Below are positions 35,833 to 48,290 of a stretch of DNA of 64,000 bases, in pieces. The notes beneath the pieces were generated by a model, which saw only the letters and a list, made by a program, of their open reading frames with translations, made no database searches and had not been told where the DNA came from. The position numbers and the translations under genes were made by a program. Source of the DNA: Colletotrichum lupini (lineage: Eukaryota; Ascomycota; Sordariomycetes; Glomerellales; Glomerellaceae); assembly GCF_023278565.1 (NCBI RefSeq), contig NC_064679.1:3658001-3722000 (forward strand), given 5' to 3'. The number at the start of each line of letters is the position of its first letter. Position 1 is the stretch's first letter.

Positions 35833-36738
35833 ATAGGTAATAATACTAACGAGCCCCTCTGGGTCGTTACCCCCCCCCGCGACCTCCTACCCGCTTATTA
35901 AGGCCCGGCTACCGAGCTCTCCCTCCCTAGCTAAGAGGATATCGAGGCTACTAATTAAGACGCCGAGGACTTTATTAAGTTCGAGGCTCTCCTTAGCGGC
36001 CGTAATAAAAGTAATAATAAAGTAAATAGTAATAATAAGAGCTCTAACGGGCTTTTACCTATCCCCCCCTCGGAGTCTAAGAGTAAGGATAAGACTAGTT
36101 TAGATAATAAGCCCTCTAAGAAGGGTATATCGTATACTTATTATTTTAGGAGTTTATATTTAATATTATTCTAGGGTCTAAAAAACGCAAGGCTAGCTCT
36201 TTTTAAAAAGGTAATAAGAAGTAAAAAAGAACGCTAAGAAGCTAAAATACCCCCCGCGGTAAGTATAGTTCTTTTTACTATTCTAGGCCTATTTAACGTA
36301 TACTTAGTCCCTAAGAAGCTTAAAGGAGAGGCTCCCGAGGAACGGGAGATCTAGTACCTACCCTATTTTAAAATAGCCCTCTAGTATATTAATATTAAAG
36401 ATAGTAGTCGTTATTTTATAAGAAGTAGTAGCTAGTATGCGCGCTACTTTAATGGCCGTTTAGCTAAAGGGTATATTAATATACTAGTTGTTTTATAGCC
36501 AATAGCCTAGGCCCTTACCGAGGTTATTATAAGTAGCGCTCCCTCTTTTATAAATATATTATCCTTTTTTATTATTAAGAAGCGCACTTCTAACTATAGT
36601 TTTAATAAGATATTACTAAGCTCTGTAATATTGTCCGCTAAATATATAATAACTAAAGGATATACGAGAACTATATCGGCTTTTATATAGAGAACTTTTT
36701 TAATACGCGCCCCCGGTCCTCTCTCGCGCCTATTATAG
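35833..36738 (+). pseudogene. Antisense frame between RNase H and 3' LTR, copy 2
   Basis: About 302 codons on the strand opposite to this copy's gag-pol, ending at a TAG (36736-36738) present in both copies. Roughly ten internal stops, all TAA or TAG and never TGA, as expected if CAA, CAG and TGG were hit by RIP. Visible parts: EDIEATN, DAEDFIKFEALLSGRNKSNN, IPPSESKSKDKTSLDNKPSK, AVSIVLFTILGLFNVYLVPK, KKLKGEAPEERE and IIKKRTSNYSFNKILLSSV. No family recognised; a hydrophobic segment sits mid-protein. Confidence 0.55.
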
Positions 36739-37099
36739 TCGTTTATAACTAACCTCTTATTATACTACCCGCTTCCGTACCCTAAGTTATTAACCTAACG
36801 GTCGTTCTAGTTCCCGCGCCCCCTATTACCCCCGCTATTCCTAGTTTCGTAAACTTCGAGGCGCGTAAAATACGTTTCTTAGCGCGCATATTAACCCTTT
36901 TCCTTAATAATACTATACTCCTAGTAATCGCGTACTTCGTAAACTAAGAGTTTAAATAATAAGCATAAGCCCGGGTCTTATTTTTATATATATATACCCT
37001 GCGGGGTAAGGTTATTTTATTTATTTTAGGCCTCTGGGCCGCATTCTAAGTTCCGTCTATTATCTACTTTTAAGTATTAAGTTTTTCTAAGCGTAGCCC

Positions 37100-40000
37100 A
37101 AATTAATCATTTTTAACTATTTTAGCTATTTATAATAGCTTCTCGCGTATCGTAAAGGTTAAGAAGTATACGGAAATATTCGAACTTAGCTCGTAAAAGG
37201 TTTTTAATAAGTCTATTTACTAATATGTCTTTTATTAATATATAAATAACCTCGAAGCTACCTCTAGCGTACTCTTATCTTAGCTATATATTCTATATAT
37301 TAATATAGCGAAGTTAAGTAATTATTCTTTCTCTTTCCCCTACGACGAGTCGAATCGTTTACTAATTATCGTAGTTAACTAACTATACTTCTCCTAAGTT
37401 AAGGGCAATATCCTTAAAAAGGCGCTTTAGAGCTATAGTCTCTTTTACGGTTTCCTTAAGGTAAAGAAGCTTAGCTTTAGTAGTTAACGTCGTAACCGTC
37501 GCCTAGCGTGCTAATTTCTATTAAATTAGGCCGCTAAAAAGGAATATTATATATCCCTAAGATAATCGTCGTATTACCTTGTTATTTACGAAGCTAGTAT
37601 CTCTAGCTAAAAGTAATAATTACGCACTCGGTATACTACTATAATAGAGCGCAAGATATCTCGTTATATAAAAATATCGGATATAGTAGTTAATTACTTT
37701 AATATAGGTTACGCTTAGGTTAGTCAGGAACCGTAATAATTACGAGTAAGTAAAAGCGACGTCTAGTCTAATTATAATAGCTATATAAAGCATACTCCCG
37801 ACCTTCTCTTAGTAGCTCTTTATTTCCTCCTTTATTACCTACCCCTCGTTTAGTTTAAACTCTTCCTAAGGAAGAGGGGTAGCTAAATATAGTAAATCTA
37901 TAAAGTCGAAGCGCTTAGTAACTCGCTCGATATATACGTTATAAATAAAGTAAACCTTACGAGTAGTACGGTCTTATAAAATCCGCACTCCGAGGAAGTA
38001 ATTAATCGGTCCATTCTCCTTAAGGTTAATATATTCTTTTATATTATTAACGATCCCCTAAGCCGCCTTTCGGTCGTCTCGATAGTATAAAATAATAAAG
38101 TTATCGACGTAGAACACTAGTATTACTTTCCTATTTGCGGTTTAGTAGATATAAATCTCCTCGTAGCTATATATTATATTTATACTACGGAGTATAGAAA
38201 TAAAAGTTTAGAACTAGAGAATTAGTAAGTCTCGGAGGCTATACCGAGCGCGTTAGAGTTTGCTTATTTTATTAATAACCTTATATCCCTCTAGGAGTTT
38301 AATAATTACTAGCTTCTCGCTTTTAAGAGGCGCGTTAAGGAATGCGTTAATAGTATTATACTAGTCTACCTTAAGGTCGAATTAGGTAGCTATTATTATT
38401 ATAAGCCTAAAGGCCTTTGCGGCGAGCGTTAAAACGTACGTATTTTATAAAGGGTTAAGTAGTTATATATCCCCCCTTATATATATACGTACTTTTACCT
38501 CGCTAACCTCGTTATCGACGTCGTGCTTATAAATATATACCTACTTTAATAGAAATAGGATCCCTTATTTAGGATTACGGTCGACCTCTTCTTATATACT
38601 AATATCCCTTAGCTTTTTTATTTCTGCGTTTATAGCATCCCTAAGTAACTTCTATAGTTGCGGTGGGAGATGTTTAATATCGCTAAACTTCTTTAGTAGG
38701 CTCTAAAAGTTAACTTTAATAAGTCGTAGTTTCTAAACTCCTCTAGAGCGCTCTAAGTAGGTCTTGTGAACTGCTCTTTTTACTACTTAATAGAGTATTA
38801 TATATCCTATACTACTTTCCTCTATAGCTTTTTACTAATTAAGTATAAAAGTAAAGAAAAAGTAGTCCTAGAGACGGTTATAGTAATCGCCGTCTCTTAT
38901 ATTCGAATATAAGAGCGTCGTAAAGATACTATTATCGAAGCGTTATAGAGGTCTGCGGGCCCGGTTTAAACGTCTAGGACCTAACGGAGCTTTACTTAGT
39001 ACTTAATAAGGCGGTTCTTATAAGCTCTGTTCTTATATAATAGTAAAGGTTTATTATAAGGGTTCCTTATTAACGTCGACTTTAGTATTAAGAATTACTT
39101 CTTTACGATCGGTATTTCGTTTGCCGTATACTTTAGCGTTTTATTAAGAATTATTAAGAATTAAAAGCTCGAGAACCTCCGTAGTATATATAAGCGCTCG
39201 TAGGGAGGACTATAGATTATATAGAACTATTTATAACCCGGTTATTATATCCCTTTTTTTACCCCTACCCCCGAGCTCGCGCAAGGGGGTTATCTTAGGG
39301 GTTAGTAATAACGGTAAAACTATATTAGCCTCTTTAGCCTTATTTACCGCACTTTAAAATACGTCTATCGGTTACTTAGCGTCCTAAATAGTTAAAAATC
39401 TAATAATAATACTATCCTCGACTATAGAGTTATCTTAAGTACTAGTATTTCCGAAGTCTAAATCTACTTCCCCAAGTACTCGAATTAACTTATCGTTAGT
39501 ATTAAAGAGTTCTTATATCTCTTAGATTACTAAATTTACTTACTTACCTACGATAGCTTATTCCTCGTGTGCGGGATTATAAAAGACTTCTTTATTAAAC
39601 TTAATATTCTTCGTAATAAATACCTGCTCGAGCGCGGGCACCTAGACCCTATATAGGTTATGCGTTTCTAGTATATATCTAACTAAGTATCCTATATACC
39701 CGCGGGAAAGCACTTTAAACTCCTTTTAACGTATACCCCTCTTACGATCTTTATAAAGAGGGTATACTTAGTAGCTATATATATAGAGGCTACCGAGATA
39801 CGGGGTAACCGGTTTAGAATCCCGTACTTAGTAACCCGTCTACTACTAGTATTAATACCGCTTCTACTAGTTAATTTCTATTATAATAGGCGAATCTCCT
39901 TTATTAGCCTCCCGTGGGGTAATATTATAGATAAAGATTGCCGCTAGTACTATTTTGTCTTATAGATTCGTAGGGAGGTTCGTAAAAAGGCGTATTTTAC

Positions 40001-42500
40001 GAGCTTTAGTAATTACGAGTTAACCTACTCTTTTAGCGTTACCTACGGGTTCTTTCGTATATAGAAATAGAAGTTCTATTCCGATTCCTAGCTCGCTATA
40101 CTACGTCTTATATACGTGTCTAACGTTTATAGTTAGGAGAGCGGTCTTATTATTATTTCTAAAAAAGTAGATTAGAGTCCCTTTTTAACAACGAATCGCT
40201 ACCTCGAGGCTTTATAATACGAAAAGCACTTCTTCCTCTATTTTTATCCTTAAAAGGAACCCCCTAAGCTGCTTACTATATTCGTCAGAAGCTATAAGTA
40301 TATATTATCGTTTACTAAGAAATAGTTCGAAATAAAAGAGATCTTAGTATACACGGTATTATAGCCGTGAGGCTCTTCTCGAGGGTAGTCCTCTTAAGAC
40401 TACTATTTTAGCTTCGGATAATATATATACTTTATACTTAACTTATAATAGAGGTTTAATACGCATACCTCAAGTCTTATATAATAATTAACAAAGAGTA
40501 TTAGGTCCGAGATAACTTATTTTAAAGTACTAAAAGAGCGCGCTATTAGACCTCTTATAGGTACGTTAATATGAGTAACGGAATTTTCTATGGCTAACTA
40601 GTAGCATAATACTAGCTAGGCTCTATAGGATATACTTAAGGTTTGCGGAAGAAGGATAGGATTAAAGGAGCTTATATTCGAAGAAGACTAGATTGTTTTT
40701 TTAGATAAGCTACTTTTTAATAGTACTCTTATAAAGCGTTCCCTATTATAAAGTGCAATCTAGACCGTAGTACTAGAGTGCGCTTCTATTTAGCAAAGTC
40801 TTTAAGACTATATTAATATAGAATCCCTCGACGTAAGCGACGTTTTAGAGCTTTAGATCGCAGGTTCCCTTTCCCTTAGGTCCGTCTAGGACGCCCTTTA
40901 TAATACGAGTACTACGTATAGTAATAAGTAGTATAGTAATTCTTAATTTAACGTAGTCTTTATTACCTAATAATACGCAACTCTCGGGTTTAAGTAGGCT
41001 CTTATCGTTAACTAGATATATTGCTCTATAACTATCTATTACCGTGCTCTAGGAAAGGGGGTAAGCGCTACCTATAAGGGTATTAAAAATTGCGTTTACT
41101 TTTAAGTCCTAACTCTTTATAAATATAATAACTACGTAGCCCTCGTCCTAGTTTACTAATAAGCTCGCTATAGGTTAGTTAGAGGATCTTTTTAAAAACC
41201 TAGGTTTCTTAGGGGTTCTATCGTTCCTTAGCTAACTAGCTTTTTTAAGCTTACCGTAGAGTAATTTCTACTTATTTAATTTAATAGCGGCGAGGACTTC
41301 TTTTATATAGCTCCTTAGTATTCGCATTAGTAACCTACTAGCGTTTCGGCCTATAAGTACTTATTCTAATTTTTAGCACGCCGTAGGGCGCTACGGGTAT
41401 GTATAATTATAAGGGTATATAACGTTACCCTTATTATTTACGTCGTTAACTAAGTTAGAGCGTTTAGTAAAAGTAAAATAAGCCCCTCCTTAACTTAAAG
41501 GTCGTTTAGTATATACGTCCTAGGTTACTAAGCTAAATATATACGCAATCTCCTCGAGGGTCCTCGTATACGTTCCGAAGGCTATTAATTCGCTAAAGGT
41601 CTTATATATACGTTAGCCCTATATAGGGTTAAGTCTAGACTTAACTATAATTAAGAAATCGAGTATAGTAATCTCTTTATTAATTTTTAGAATATCGTAC
41701 GTTTTAGCTTAAAAATAAGCGGACTACTACTCCTTATACTAGCGTTAGGGATTAATTCTAATCCTCGCTTTATTAAGGGCTTATTAGTATTCCTCTCGAA
41801 CCGCATTCCTTACTACTAGTTCGGGGGGCGTAAATTCCTATTTTAAATATTTAACGATTCGCTATATACTAAACTTAGTACCGTTCTTAGTAGCTTTTTA
41901 AAATACGTATTCGTATAGTATAGCGTTAACTAATTTTACTAACTACTAGGCAAGGACTTTAATATATATATTAATAGTATTACGTTTATAAGCTATAAGT
42001 TACTTATATTTAGCGTCGAGCTCCTATTATTTTTAAATACTCTCGAGCGTATAGATCCTCTTTACGGGTACGGTATAAGGATAGATTTATCTATATAAAA
42101 TAAGTAGTATAGCTAGCTTTATAAAAAGAAACCCGGCTTAGTTCTATAGGTTACTCGTACTTAAGGAAGTCGAAAGGTTCGTACTAGGAGTTATATTTAG
42201 AAGCTACTAATAGAGGATTTCTTAGTTTCTTTAGTCGTTCTCGAATGCCTTATAACGGGCCTAATAAGCTCGTAGTTCTTCTTTATTACGGGTTATAACT
42301 AATCGTTCGAATTCTAAGGGTAAAATAAGCGCTATAAAAGGGTCGAGGAATGCGTTAGAATCTAGAGCGTCTAGGTTAACGTACTTTTAAACCCTAACGC
42401 CCTTACTTATAGCGCGAAGTACGTTAAACTATTTAATCTAACTATTATAGCTAGTTAGTTTAGCTTAGGCTAAAGTAGGTATAAGTAAGTCGGTTATTTT
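37100..42500 (-). pseudogene. Dead gag-pol of copy 2
   Basis: Mirror image of the copy 1 gag-pol region, likewise without an intact frame. The YxDD box at 38111-38100 is YVDN (second Asp lost by G-to-A), whereas copy 1 has YINN, so the two copies were mutated partly independently. Confidence 0.85.
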
Positions 42501-42561
42501 AAAAAGATTATAAAAATCGTATTAATAAGTACGTTATCGTAGTATAGGGTCTTAACTAAGA

Positions 42562-42575
42562 GCTAGGCTTATAAT
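42562..42575 (-). other. Primer binding site of copy 2
   Basis: On the minus strand directly after the 5' LTR: ATTATAAGCCTAGC, differing from copy 1 by transitions only. Together they support a site matching the anticodon region of initiator tRNA-Met. Confidence 0.6.
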
Positions 42576-42752
42576 TATTACGAGTTATAGTACGTAGTAA
42601 TGGGTATATAGAGTATAGTAAAAGTAGCTTAACTATTAAAATAGAAATAGACAAAAGGAGAAGGTCTATATACACGATATCTAAGATAGACACGTGATTT
42701 AGCACGTAACGGGCACTTTGTGAGGTGCGATTACTATCCCTGTTACGTGACA
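42576..42752 (-). repeat. 5' LTR of copy 2
   Basis: 177 bp. The outer end (CCCTGTTACGTGACA on the plus strand) is little mutated, the inner end (TATTACGAG) is mutated. Followed by the TSD CCCAC. Confidence 0.95.
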
Positions 42753-44450
42753 CCCACTCACCCCCCCTGGTTCCCTAGTCCCCGTTGATCCCGGGAGAGT
42801 TACACATAGCTGCATGGTCACGAATTCCATGTTCAAGGGAGTACATCTCGATGCTGGAAGTTGCCCTCTCTTCTCTTCCTCATGAGACTGATATGTTAAG
42901 TCAGTGGCGCATTATGTATCTTGATGAGATCCAGCCACTCACTCACCAGGAACGAGAGTCTCACTTTGATGTCACGATTGGGGATGTTTGAAGGATGAGC
43001 TTGAATGACTAAGCGTGTAAGTAGTGTGAGTGAGCCAACAGATGAGTGAGAGTACGGATTCCAACTGCTCCCAGGAATACCCTCTCTTTCTCAAGGCAGG
43101 TAAGGTGTGTACTTACCTCACCTTACGGTCCTTACTTACCTTGTCTGGCCGTCTAGGTCTGCACGCTACTGCACTCATCGCAACCTTCTTCTCTCCAATG
43201 AGGTGGTTATGAAAAATTCTGGCAGGGTCTCATGGCGTCACTGCCGCGAAACCCGCTGGAGTAAGGCAGCTGGTCTGGTAAGCTGGTGCAGGAAAGCTCC
43301 CCGCACCCCCGCTAGATTCCCAGGATGTGTAGTGCTTGCCCCACCAGCATCACTAACGGCGCGAAGGAAAGAAGGCAAGGTACCTATGTACATAGAATCT
43401 CAGGGAATGAAGCTCTCGCGCCTTCCATGTCGTCCACATGTCACCCCTCAAGCTGCTTACACTACCTACTGTGTACTCCCTTCCTCTCACCTCCATCCAT
43501 TGTTCAACGTGCTCACACCGGCCAGCTCCCGTAGCTTCGGGTCGGCGGGCGTGTACATTTCTCGAGTACCTCCGCCAGCAAGGCAAGGTGGGTGACATGT
43601 CACTACCTAAGGTACCGTTCCCATCCCGCACAGCTCTTGGCTTAACTCCTCCCTCCGGTCACTGGATGATGCTGAACTTGGCCGGACCCTCGCTCGTGGA
43701 TGCCTTCGGAACCTTCGGAGTCGGTCTTTGCACATTTTTTGACCTTGTCACCACTTACACACACGCTGCCGAGCATACTTGCTGCCACTCGCCTCGCGTC
43801 TACCACGGTCGGTGACTTCTTTCTCGCGGCCGCCGCCGCCTTACCTTACATGGGGTGGGCAGGATGACTTCCAGGAAACCTGCCTGGACAACATGTGCGA
43901 TACACCATCGGTACTTTCTTGCACCATCCCATAAGGAACGATGGAGATGGGGAATGCGCATGGGTATGACCTGACTTCTGGCTGCCCGGTCGCAAGGTAC
44001 TCAAAGCCCGGCCATGTCATCGCCGTGTACCGACGCCAGCTCCAAGAAGCTATCGTTGGGCTATCCTTCACCGTGGCTTTGTACCTCACTTACACCTCTA
44101 GACAAGAATCTTGTCGCAAAAGGACTTCTCTCGGTCTCCGCTACGGTGCTGGCGCCGGTGCGACGTCTCTACTTCTCTCTTCGCCAGACCCCACTCTGCT
44201 TGTTGTTTAATAAAGGCGACCCGACCTCGCTCTCGCTCATAGAGTCTCCTCAATAATTTTGAAGCTTACCCTCCTGCTCTCTGTCCTTGCGTACGACGCT
44301 GCGAAGAGGCGCCAGATAGACCTCTTGCCGACTCTACCGTACCTTGTCTGAATAGACCCGGGGAAAGGTCGAGTTCCTCTTTGCGACATAGCCGAATCTT
44401 CCTCTTCTCCTCTTGCGACAACGGATAGCTTAGTCGCAAAAGGGCCCTTG
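42753..44450. promoter_or_regulatory. 5' flank of the Ytp1-family gene
   Basis: About 1.7 kb with no convincing gene. C/T-rich with TACCT/AGGTA-type motifs at 43099-43140, 43378-43386 and 43604-43616. No RIP signature despite lying next to copy 2. Confidence 0.5.
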
Positions 44451-46535
44451 ATGAAATTGTCAGCTAGCCAAATCACCACGGTGGTGGTACTGGGCATTGC
44501 GCCCTTGGCTGTTGCCCATGGCGCTCACGAAGCCGGCGCCGACGCCATGGAGATGGACATGGGCATGGCACAAGGCGCAGACGTGTCGAAAGCCGAACCC
44601 AAAAGCTATCTTCCAACATACTTTGCGCTCGCCGACCATGCCGGAATAATGTACGCACACATTGGACTCATGGTGCTTGCCTGGGTATTTGTTCTGCCAA
44701 TTGGTAAGTTTGACGAGCTCTGGCCAGTAATCCTACGCCGACTTACACGCGATTCGCAGCTGTGATGCTTTCCATTGCTCGCTCTAGATATACACTTGCG
44801 CTGCAATGTGTTTTCATGGCCGTCAATGCGCTTGGAGTTCTCCTGGGAACAATCTACAATGCCAGCACGCCTGATCTCTACCCCAACAATGCGCACCACA
44901 AACTGGGCTGGCTGGTGACTTGGGTTCTCTTGGCGCAGGTCCTGATCGGCCTTGTTGGAAGAGTTGCTGGCGCTTTGAGGCACGACAGGCGCGGAACATC
45001 CGACAGTAACCAATACCAGTCATTCATTCCAGTAACTGCGGCTGCTATGGCAGAGCACCACCGCGTTAACAGCTCTCGATATACTAGCGAGTATCGCCTG
45101 TCCAACGACAGCGGGCAGGGCACCGAGCCTTGTACCGAATCGCTCCGGAGTCATTCCCGCTCCTCATCGTCCAATGAGGTGTCCCCGCGCAACTCTGACG
45201 CCTACCTAAAGGAGTACGCCGAAGAAGAGGACGATATTGAAGATGGCCTTCCCATGCCCATGCCGAGTAACAGGGACGAGAACACCAGTGCCAACCCCAG
45301 GTCGACGATTGCAAGAGTAGCGGGGAAGATTCCTTCGCGCGTGTTGAAGGGCTTGGTCTTTTTCTACAACTCAATCGATAGACTTATCTTGCCGCTGGGG
45401 TTTGTCACCTTGTGCCTAGGTATTGTGACCTACGGGCGGTTCTTTGTAAGCAATACACGAACGAGCTTACTCGAGTTATAAAGCTAACCATGCACAGGAG
45501 GGCAACGGCATCTTCAGCGGTTTGGCGCATTGGGTCAAGGGCGGCATTTTCTTTTGGCTTGGCTTGTTGACCCTTGGTCGATGGACCGGCAGCTTTGGTG
45601 AACTCGGATGGGTAAGTCAACGGTGCTTTGCCGGCCGTGTTCGGAATCAGTTTGCTGACTTTGCTCCGGCAGGCGTGGAATGTTCGGCCGAAGCGTGCCG
45701 ACGGCAAGTGGCGGCCCTCGGCCGAGTTTGTCGAGAGCGCCCTCATTTTCGTCTACGGATCGACCAACATTTTCCTCGAGCATCTTGGAAACTGGGGAGG
45801 AGAATACAGCGCGCAGGATTTGGAGCACATCTCAATCACTGTTCTCTTCATTGGTGGTGGACTGGTAAGCCTCTTCTCGCCAGCATCGCGAGTCGCTCAT
45901 TTGACTGACAAGTGAAAACAGGTTGGCATGCTTATCGAATCTAGTTGGGTTCGAGAGCTCTTGAACACATCAGTCATCAACGCTGCTTCTGAGCACTACC
46001 GCGACGAGGAAGAGCAGAAGAAGGACCTGCAACCGCCGAAGCAATATGAGTTCTCCATTAACCCCATCCCAGCACTCGTCATCCTTCTCCTGGGCATTAT
46101 GATGAGCTCGCACACGCAGCACTCTATGGTTTCGAGCATGATTCACAAGCAGTGGGGTAACCTCCTCACCGGCGCCTCTTTTGCTCGTGGGTTCTCGTAT
46201 GTCATCATGTACCTGAAGCCCCCAAAGTCCATTCTCCCGTCTCGACCACCCACAGAGCTCCTTGCCTCATTTGGCCTGATTTCTGGTGGGATCATCTTCA
46301 TGGCGAGCGTAAGCCCCCTTTCACCTACTTTGCTCCGAACGAGTAATAGCTTACAGTTCCCCAGGCTAGCGACACAGTCGAAGGCATGGAGAACTACAAT
46401 TTGGATGCCATGTTCATGTACACCGTGACCATGGGTCTTGTAGGCGTCTTGATGGCCTGGGTCATCATTGTGTTGGCCGTCAAAGGCTGGGCTGTGCGCA
46501 AGGAGGCCGGCCGCCGGTCGTATCGGCTGTCCTGA
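44451..46535 (+). CDS. Ytp1-family membrane protein with DUF2427 domain
   Basis: Six exons: 44451-44703, 44760-45445, 45498-45611, 45673-45864, 45922-46308 and 46365-46535; 600 aa. A signal peptide (MKLSASQITTVVVLGIAPLAVA, cut before HGAHEAG) precedes a Met/Asp/His-rich segment (DAMEMDMGMAQ), possibly metal-binding. A cytochrome b561-like four-helix region follows (HAGIMYAHIGLMVLAWVF; HHKLGWLVTWVLLAQVLIGL). A long hydrophilic Ser/Glu-rich loop (about 185-285) leads to the Ytp1 C-terminal domain with many helices (GIFFWLGLLTLGRW; SSHTQHSMVSSMIHKQWGNL). The last intron offers a TTACAG acceptor 8 nt upstream, but only CCCCAG at 46364 keeps the helix and the stop. Function of this fungal family is unknown; the paired His residues suggest haem or metal binding. 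Confidence 0.87.
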
Positions 46536-47381
46536 TTTACCGACGAATGATTAGACTTGGGTTGCTTGTGAACCGCATTGAGTGGTAAGAAGTGCTCGTG
46601 CGGAACGACGACGGTAATGACGCAGTAATGAATATGCGGTCGACAAGGGCATTAGACAGCGACGGCACGTGTGAAGCATGGCTGAGGGCGTTTTCTTCTT
46701 CTTTTTTTTCATCTTTAATCCTAGAGATACCCTTATGGCAGCCTGGAGAGTCGAATGATTACTTGATTATCGTAACGAATTATAAACCCCCGTGATTTGA
46801 GACACAGTAGCAATGGGATATGTTGGGCGTGAGACTCCTTTGTATTGGCCTTGCTACGGCTCCGTAGCTCATTACCGTTATCTATCTTCTGTGCCTGTAC
46901 GAGACTTTCCTTCTCGAATGCCTTGAGGATATCTACCTTTTGACTCTGGGTTCCTCATAACTCCCCTTTGAGCTCCAGCGAGCCTTAACCCAAAATCCTT
47001 TTGACCCGAAGTTTCCTCAACCCCCGGAGGATGAGTATCTATCAAGCTGCCAATGCAGCTTCAATGAAGGCTATTTGGAATGAAAATGCTCTTTTGTCCC
47101 GAAATTCCTTGATTGCCCTCCTGCCGCGTTGCCCGTTTCGCTCGCTCTTGTGTTATTACAGAACTTGAGGTCGGGCCTCGATACTGCGTAACGAATAGCG
47201 TATTCCTCGATGGTGGCTCAGTCGCGAGGCTAGGTAAAACACCCTGAGGAATGAGAACCCTCCTTGGCGGGCTGATGAATGAGCGTGTCGTCGAAGAGTC
47301 GCGCCCTTGTTGCCATGCGAAGGACGTTTTCCGCCTTCCAATTCCTTCACATCAAGGAACTAACCGCAGTGACCCCCCTCT
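46536..47381. other. Convergent 3' region between the Ytp1-family gene and RSA3-like gene
   Basis: 846 bp without a supported gene. A T-rich stretch lies near 46690-46715. Confidence 0.55.
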
Positions 47382-47711
47382 TCAACCAGAGGTCGACTTC
47401 CTCTTCTTGGATTTTTCCTTTTTGTCCTTCTTCTCCTTCTTTTCCTTTTTTGGGGCAGCGTCCTCCTCGGCTGCCTCCACCATCTCTACATCCTCATCTA
47501 CAGCAGCAGCAGCTGAAGCAGGCTTGACGACGCGCTCCTGGTCCCGGGCGGAGTAGAGCGCGGTGCCCTGCTGCAGGGCGTGAATCAGAAAGGGCAGCGA
47601 CTCGGCCTTGAAGTCGTCGGCGGCGCGGACTTTGTCGAGATCTTCTGCGAATTCCTGGGTTGTGCGTTGGAGGTAGTAGGTTGTGAAGTCTTGGGATGTT
47701 GTGGTCGCCAT
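47382..47711 (-). CDS. RSA3: Probable ribosome assembly protein Rsa3
   Basis: Single exon, 109 aa. The conserved part is at the N terminus: DFTTYYLQRTTQEFAEDLDK, then DDFKAESLPFLIHALQQGTA, which matches the Rsa3 domain (a nucleolar 60S assembly factor). The C-terminal third is acidic (AVDEDVEMVEAAEED) and then strongly basic (KKEKKEKKDKKEKSKKRK), a nucleolar-type tail. Yeast Rsa3 carries its conserved domain near the C terminus of a longer protein, whereas here the domain comes first and the Lys-rich tail follows. Identification is by motif only. Confidence 0.7.
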   Translation of the reverse strand: MATTTSQDFTTYYLQRTTQEFAEDLDKVRAADDFKAESLPFLIHALQQGTALYSARDQERVVKPASAAAAVDEDVEMVEAAEEDAAPKKEKKEKKDKKEKSKKRKSTSG

Positions 47712-48181
47712 GATGAGATACGGGTATAGGGATATGTGATGCTGGGCTTGTTCCGTTTTTCTTTTGCTTGCAGGAAGAGAAAGAAAATGTGCGTATGTGC
47801 GCGTGTGTAATGATTTTTGTTGTGAGATTTCAGTTGGGATGGGGTTGCTGTAAGTGAATTCTGAGATGAGATGACCTGTGAGATATTGGAAGTTTGAAAG
47901 TTTTGAAAGACAGTGTTAGGGCACAGTGTCCGGCTGAGATAACACCCACCTCAGCGCATACGAACCTTTCTCAAAGTCAATTCGAGCTAGACTTTTGGTT
48001 TAGTTCATGCAGTGTCTTATACTTTTATCTCTTATGAGTTTGAATGATAAAAGGAGAACGATACAGGAATAGACCAGCCCACGTCAAAGACATCCAATTT
48101 GCGAATTCGTCTCTGCACTTTTCACGCACCGCCAGATGAGCTCCCTACATAGTGGTCTTTTGGCGAGTCCAGGTATCCCCA
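47712..48181. promoter_or_regulatory. Promoter of RSA3-like gene and 5' flank of tRNA-Glu
   Basis: 470 bp; nothing specific recognised. Confidence 0.5.
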
Positions 48182-48268
48182 TCCGATATGGTGTAGTGGC
48201 CAACATGATGCCCTCTCATCTCAATTGAGAGGTTAGGCATAGCCCCGAGTTCGATTCTCGGTTTCGGA
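48182..48268 (+). tRNA. tRNA-Glu (CTC) with a 16-nt intron
   Basis: 87 nt. Acceptor strands TCCGATA and TTTCGGA, A box TGGTGTAGTGG, anticodon stem ATGCC/GGCAT, loop CTCTCA then a 16-nt intron after position 37, T arm CCGAG-TTCGATT-CTCGG (B box). Anticodon CTC. One T-T mismatch at acceptor pair 6-67 (most eukaryotic tRNA-Glu have TATCGGA). A T5 run at 48271-48275 serves as the RNA polymerase III terminator. Confidence 0.85.
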
Positions 48269-48270
48269 AC

Positions 48271-48275
48271 TTTTT
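48271..48275 (+). terminator. Pol III terminator of tRNA-Glu
   Basis: Five Ts starting three bases after the tRNA 3' end, the standard pol III stop. Confidence 0.8.
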
Positions 48276-48276
48276 G

Positions 48277-48290
48277 CCCCCCCCCCCCCC
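48277..48290. repeat. C14 homopolymer
   Basis: Fourteen consecutive Cs immediately after the tRNA terminator; prone to slippage and sequencing error. Confidence 0.85.

Larger units (their letters stand above)
35174..42752 (-). mobile_element. Ty1/copia-type LTR retrotransposon, copy 2 (full length, RIP-degraded, inverted)
   Basis: 7,579 bp, identical in length to copy 1 but in the opposite orientation. Perfect 5-bp target duplication CCCAC at 35169-35173 and 42753-42757. A position p here corresponds to 66904-p in copy 1, and this mapping holds at every landmark I checked (LTR edges, YxDD box, antisense frame), so no net indel separates them. RIP signature as in copy 1. The reverse-transcriptase box at 38111-38100 reads YVDN. 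It does not clearly interrupt a gene. Confidence 0.95.

Noticed and set aside
24152..42752. One large inverted duplication rather than two insertions
   Set aside because: Each copy has its own, different target duplication (TATCT and CCCAC).
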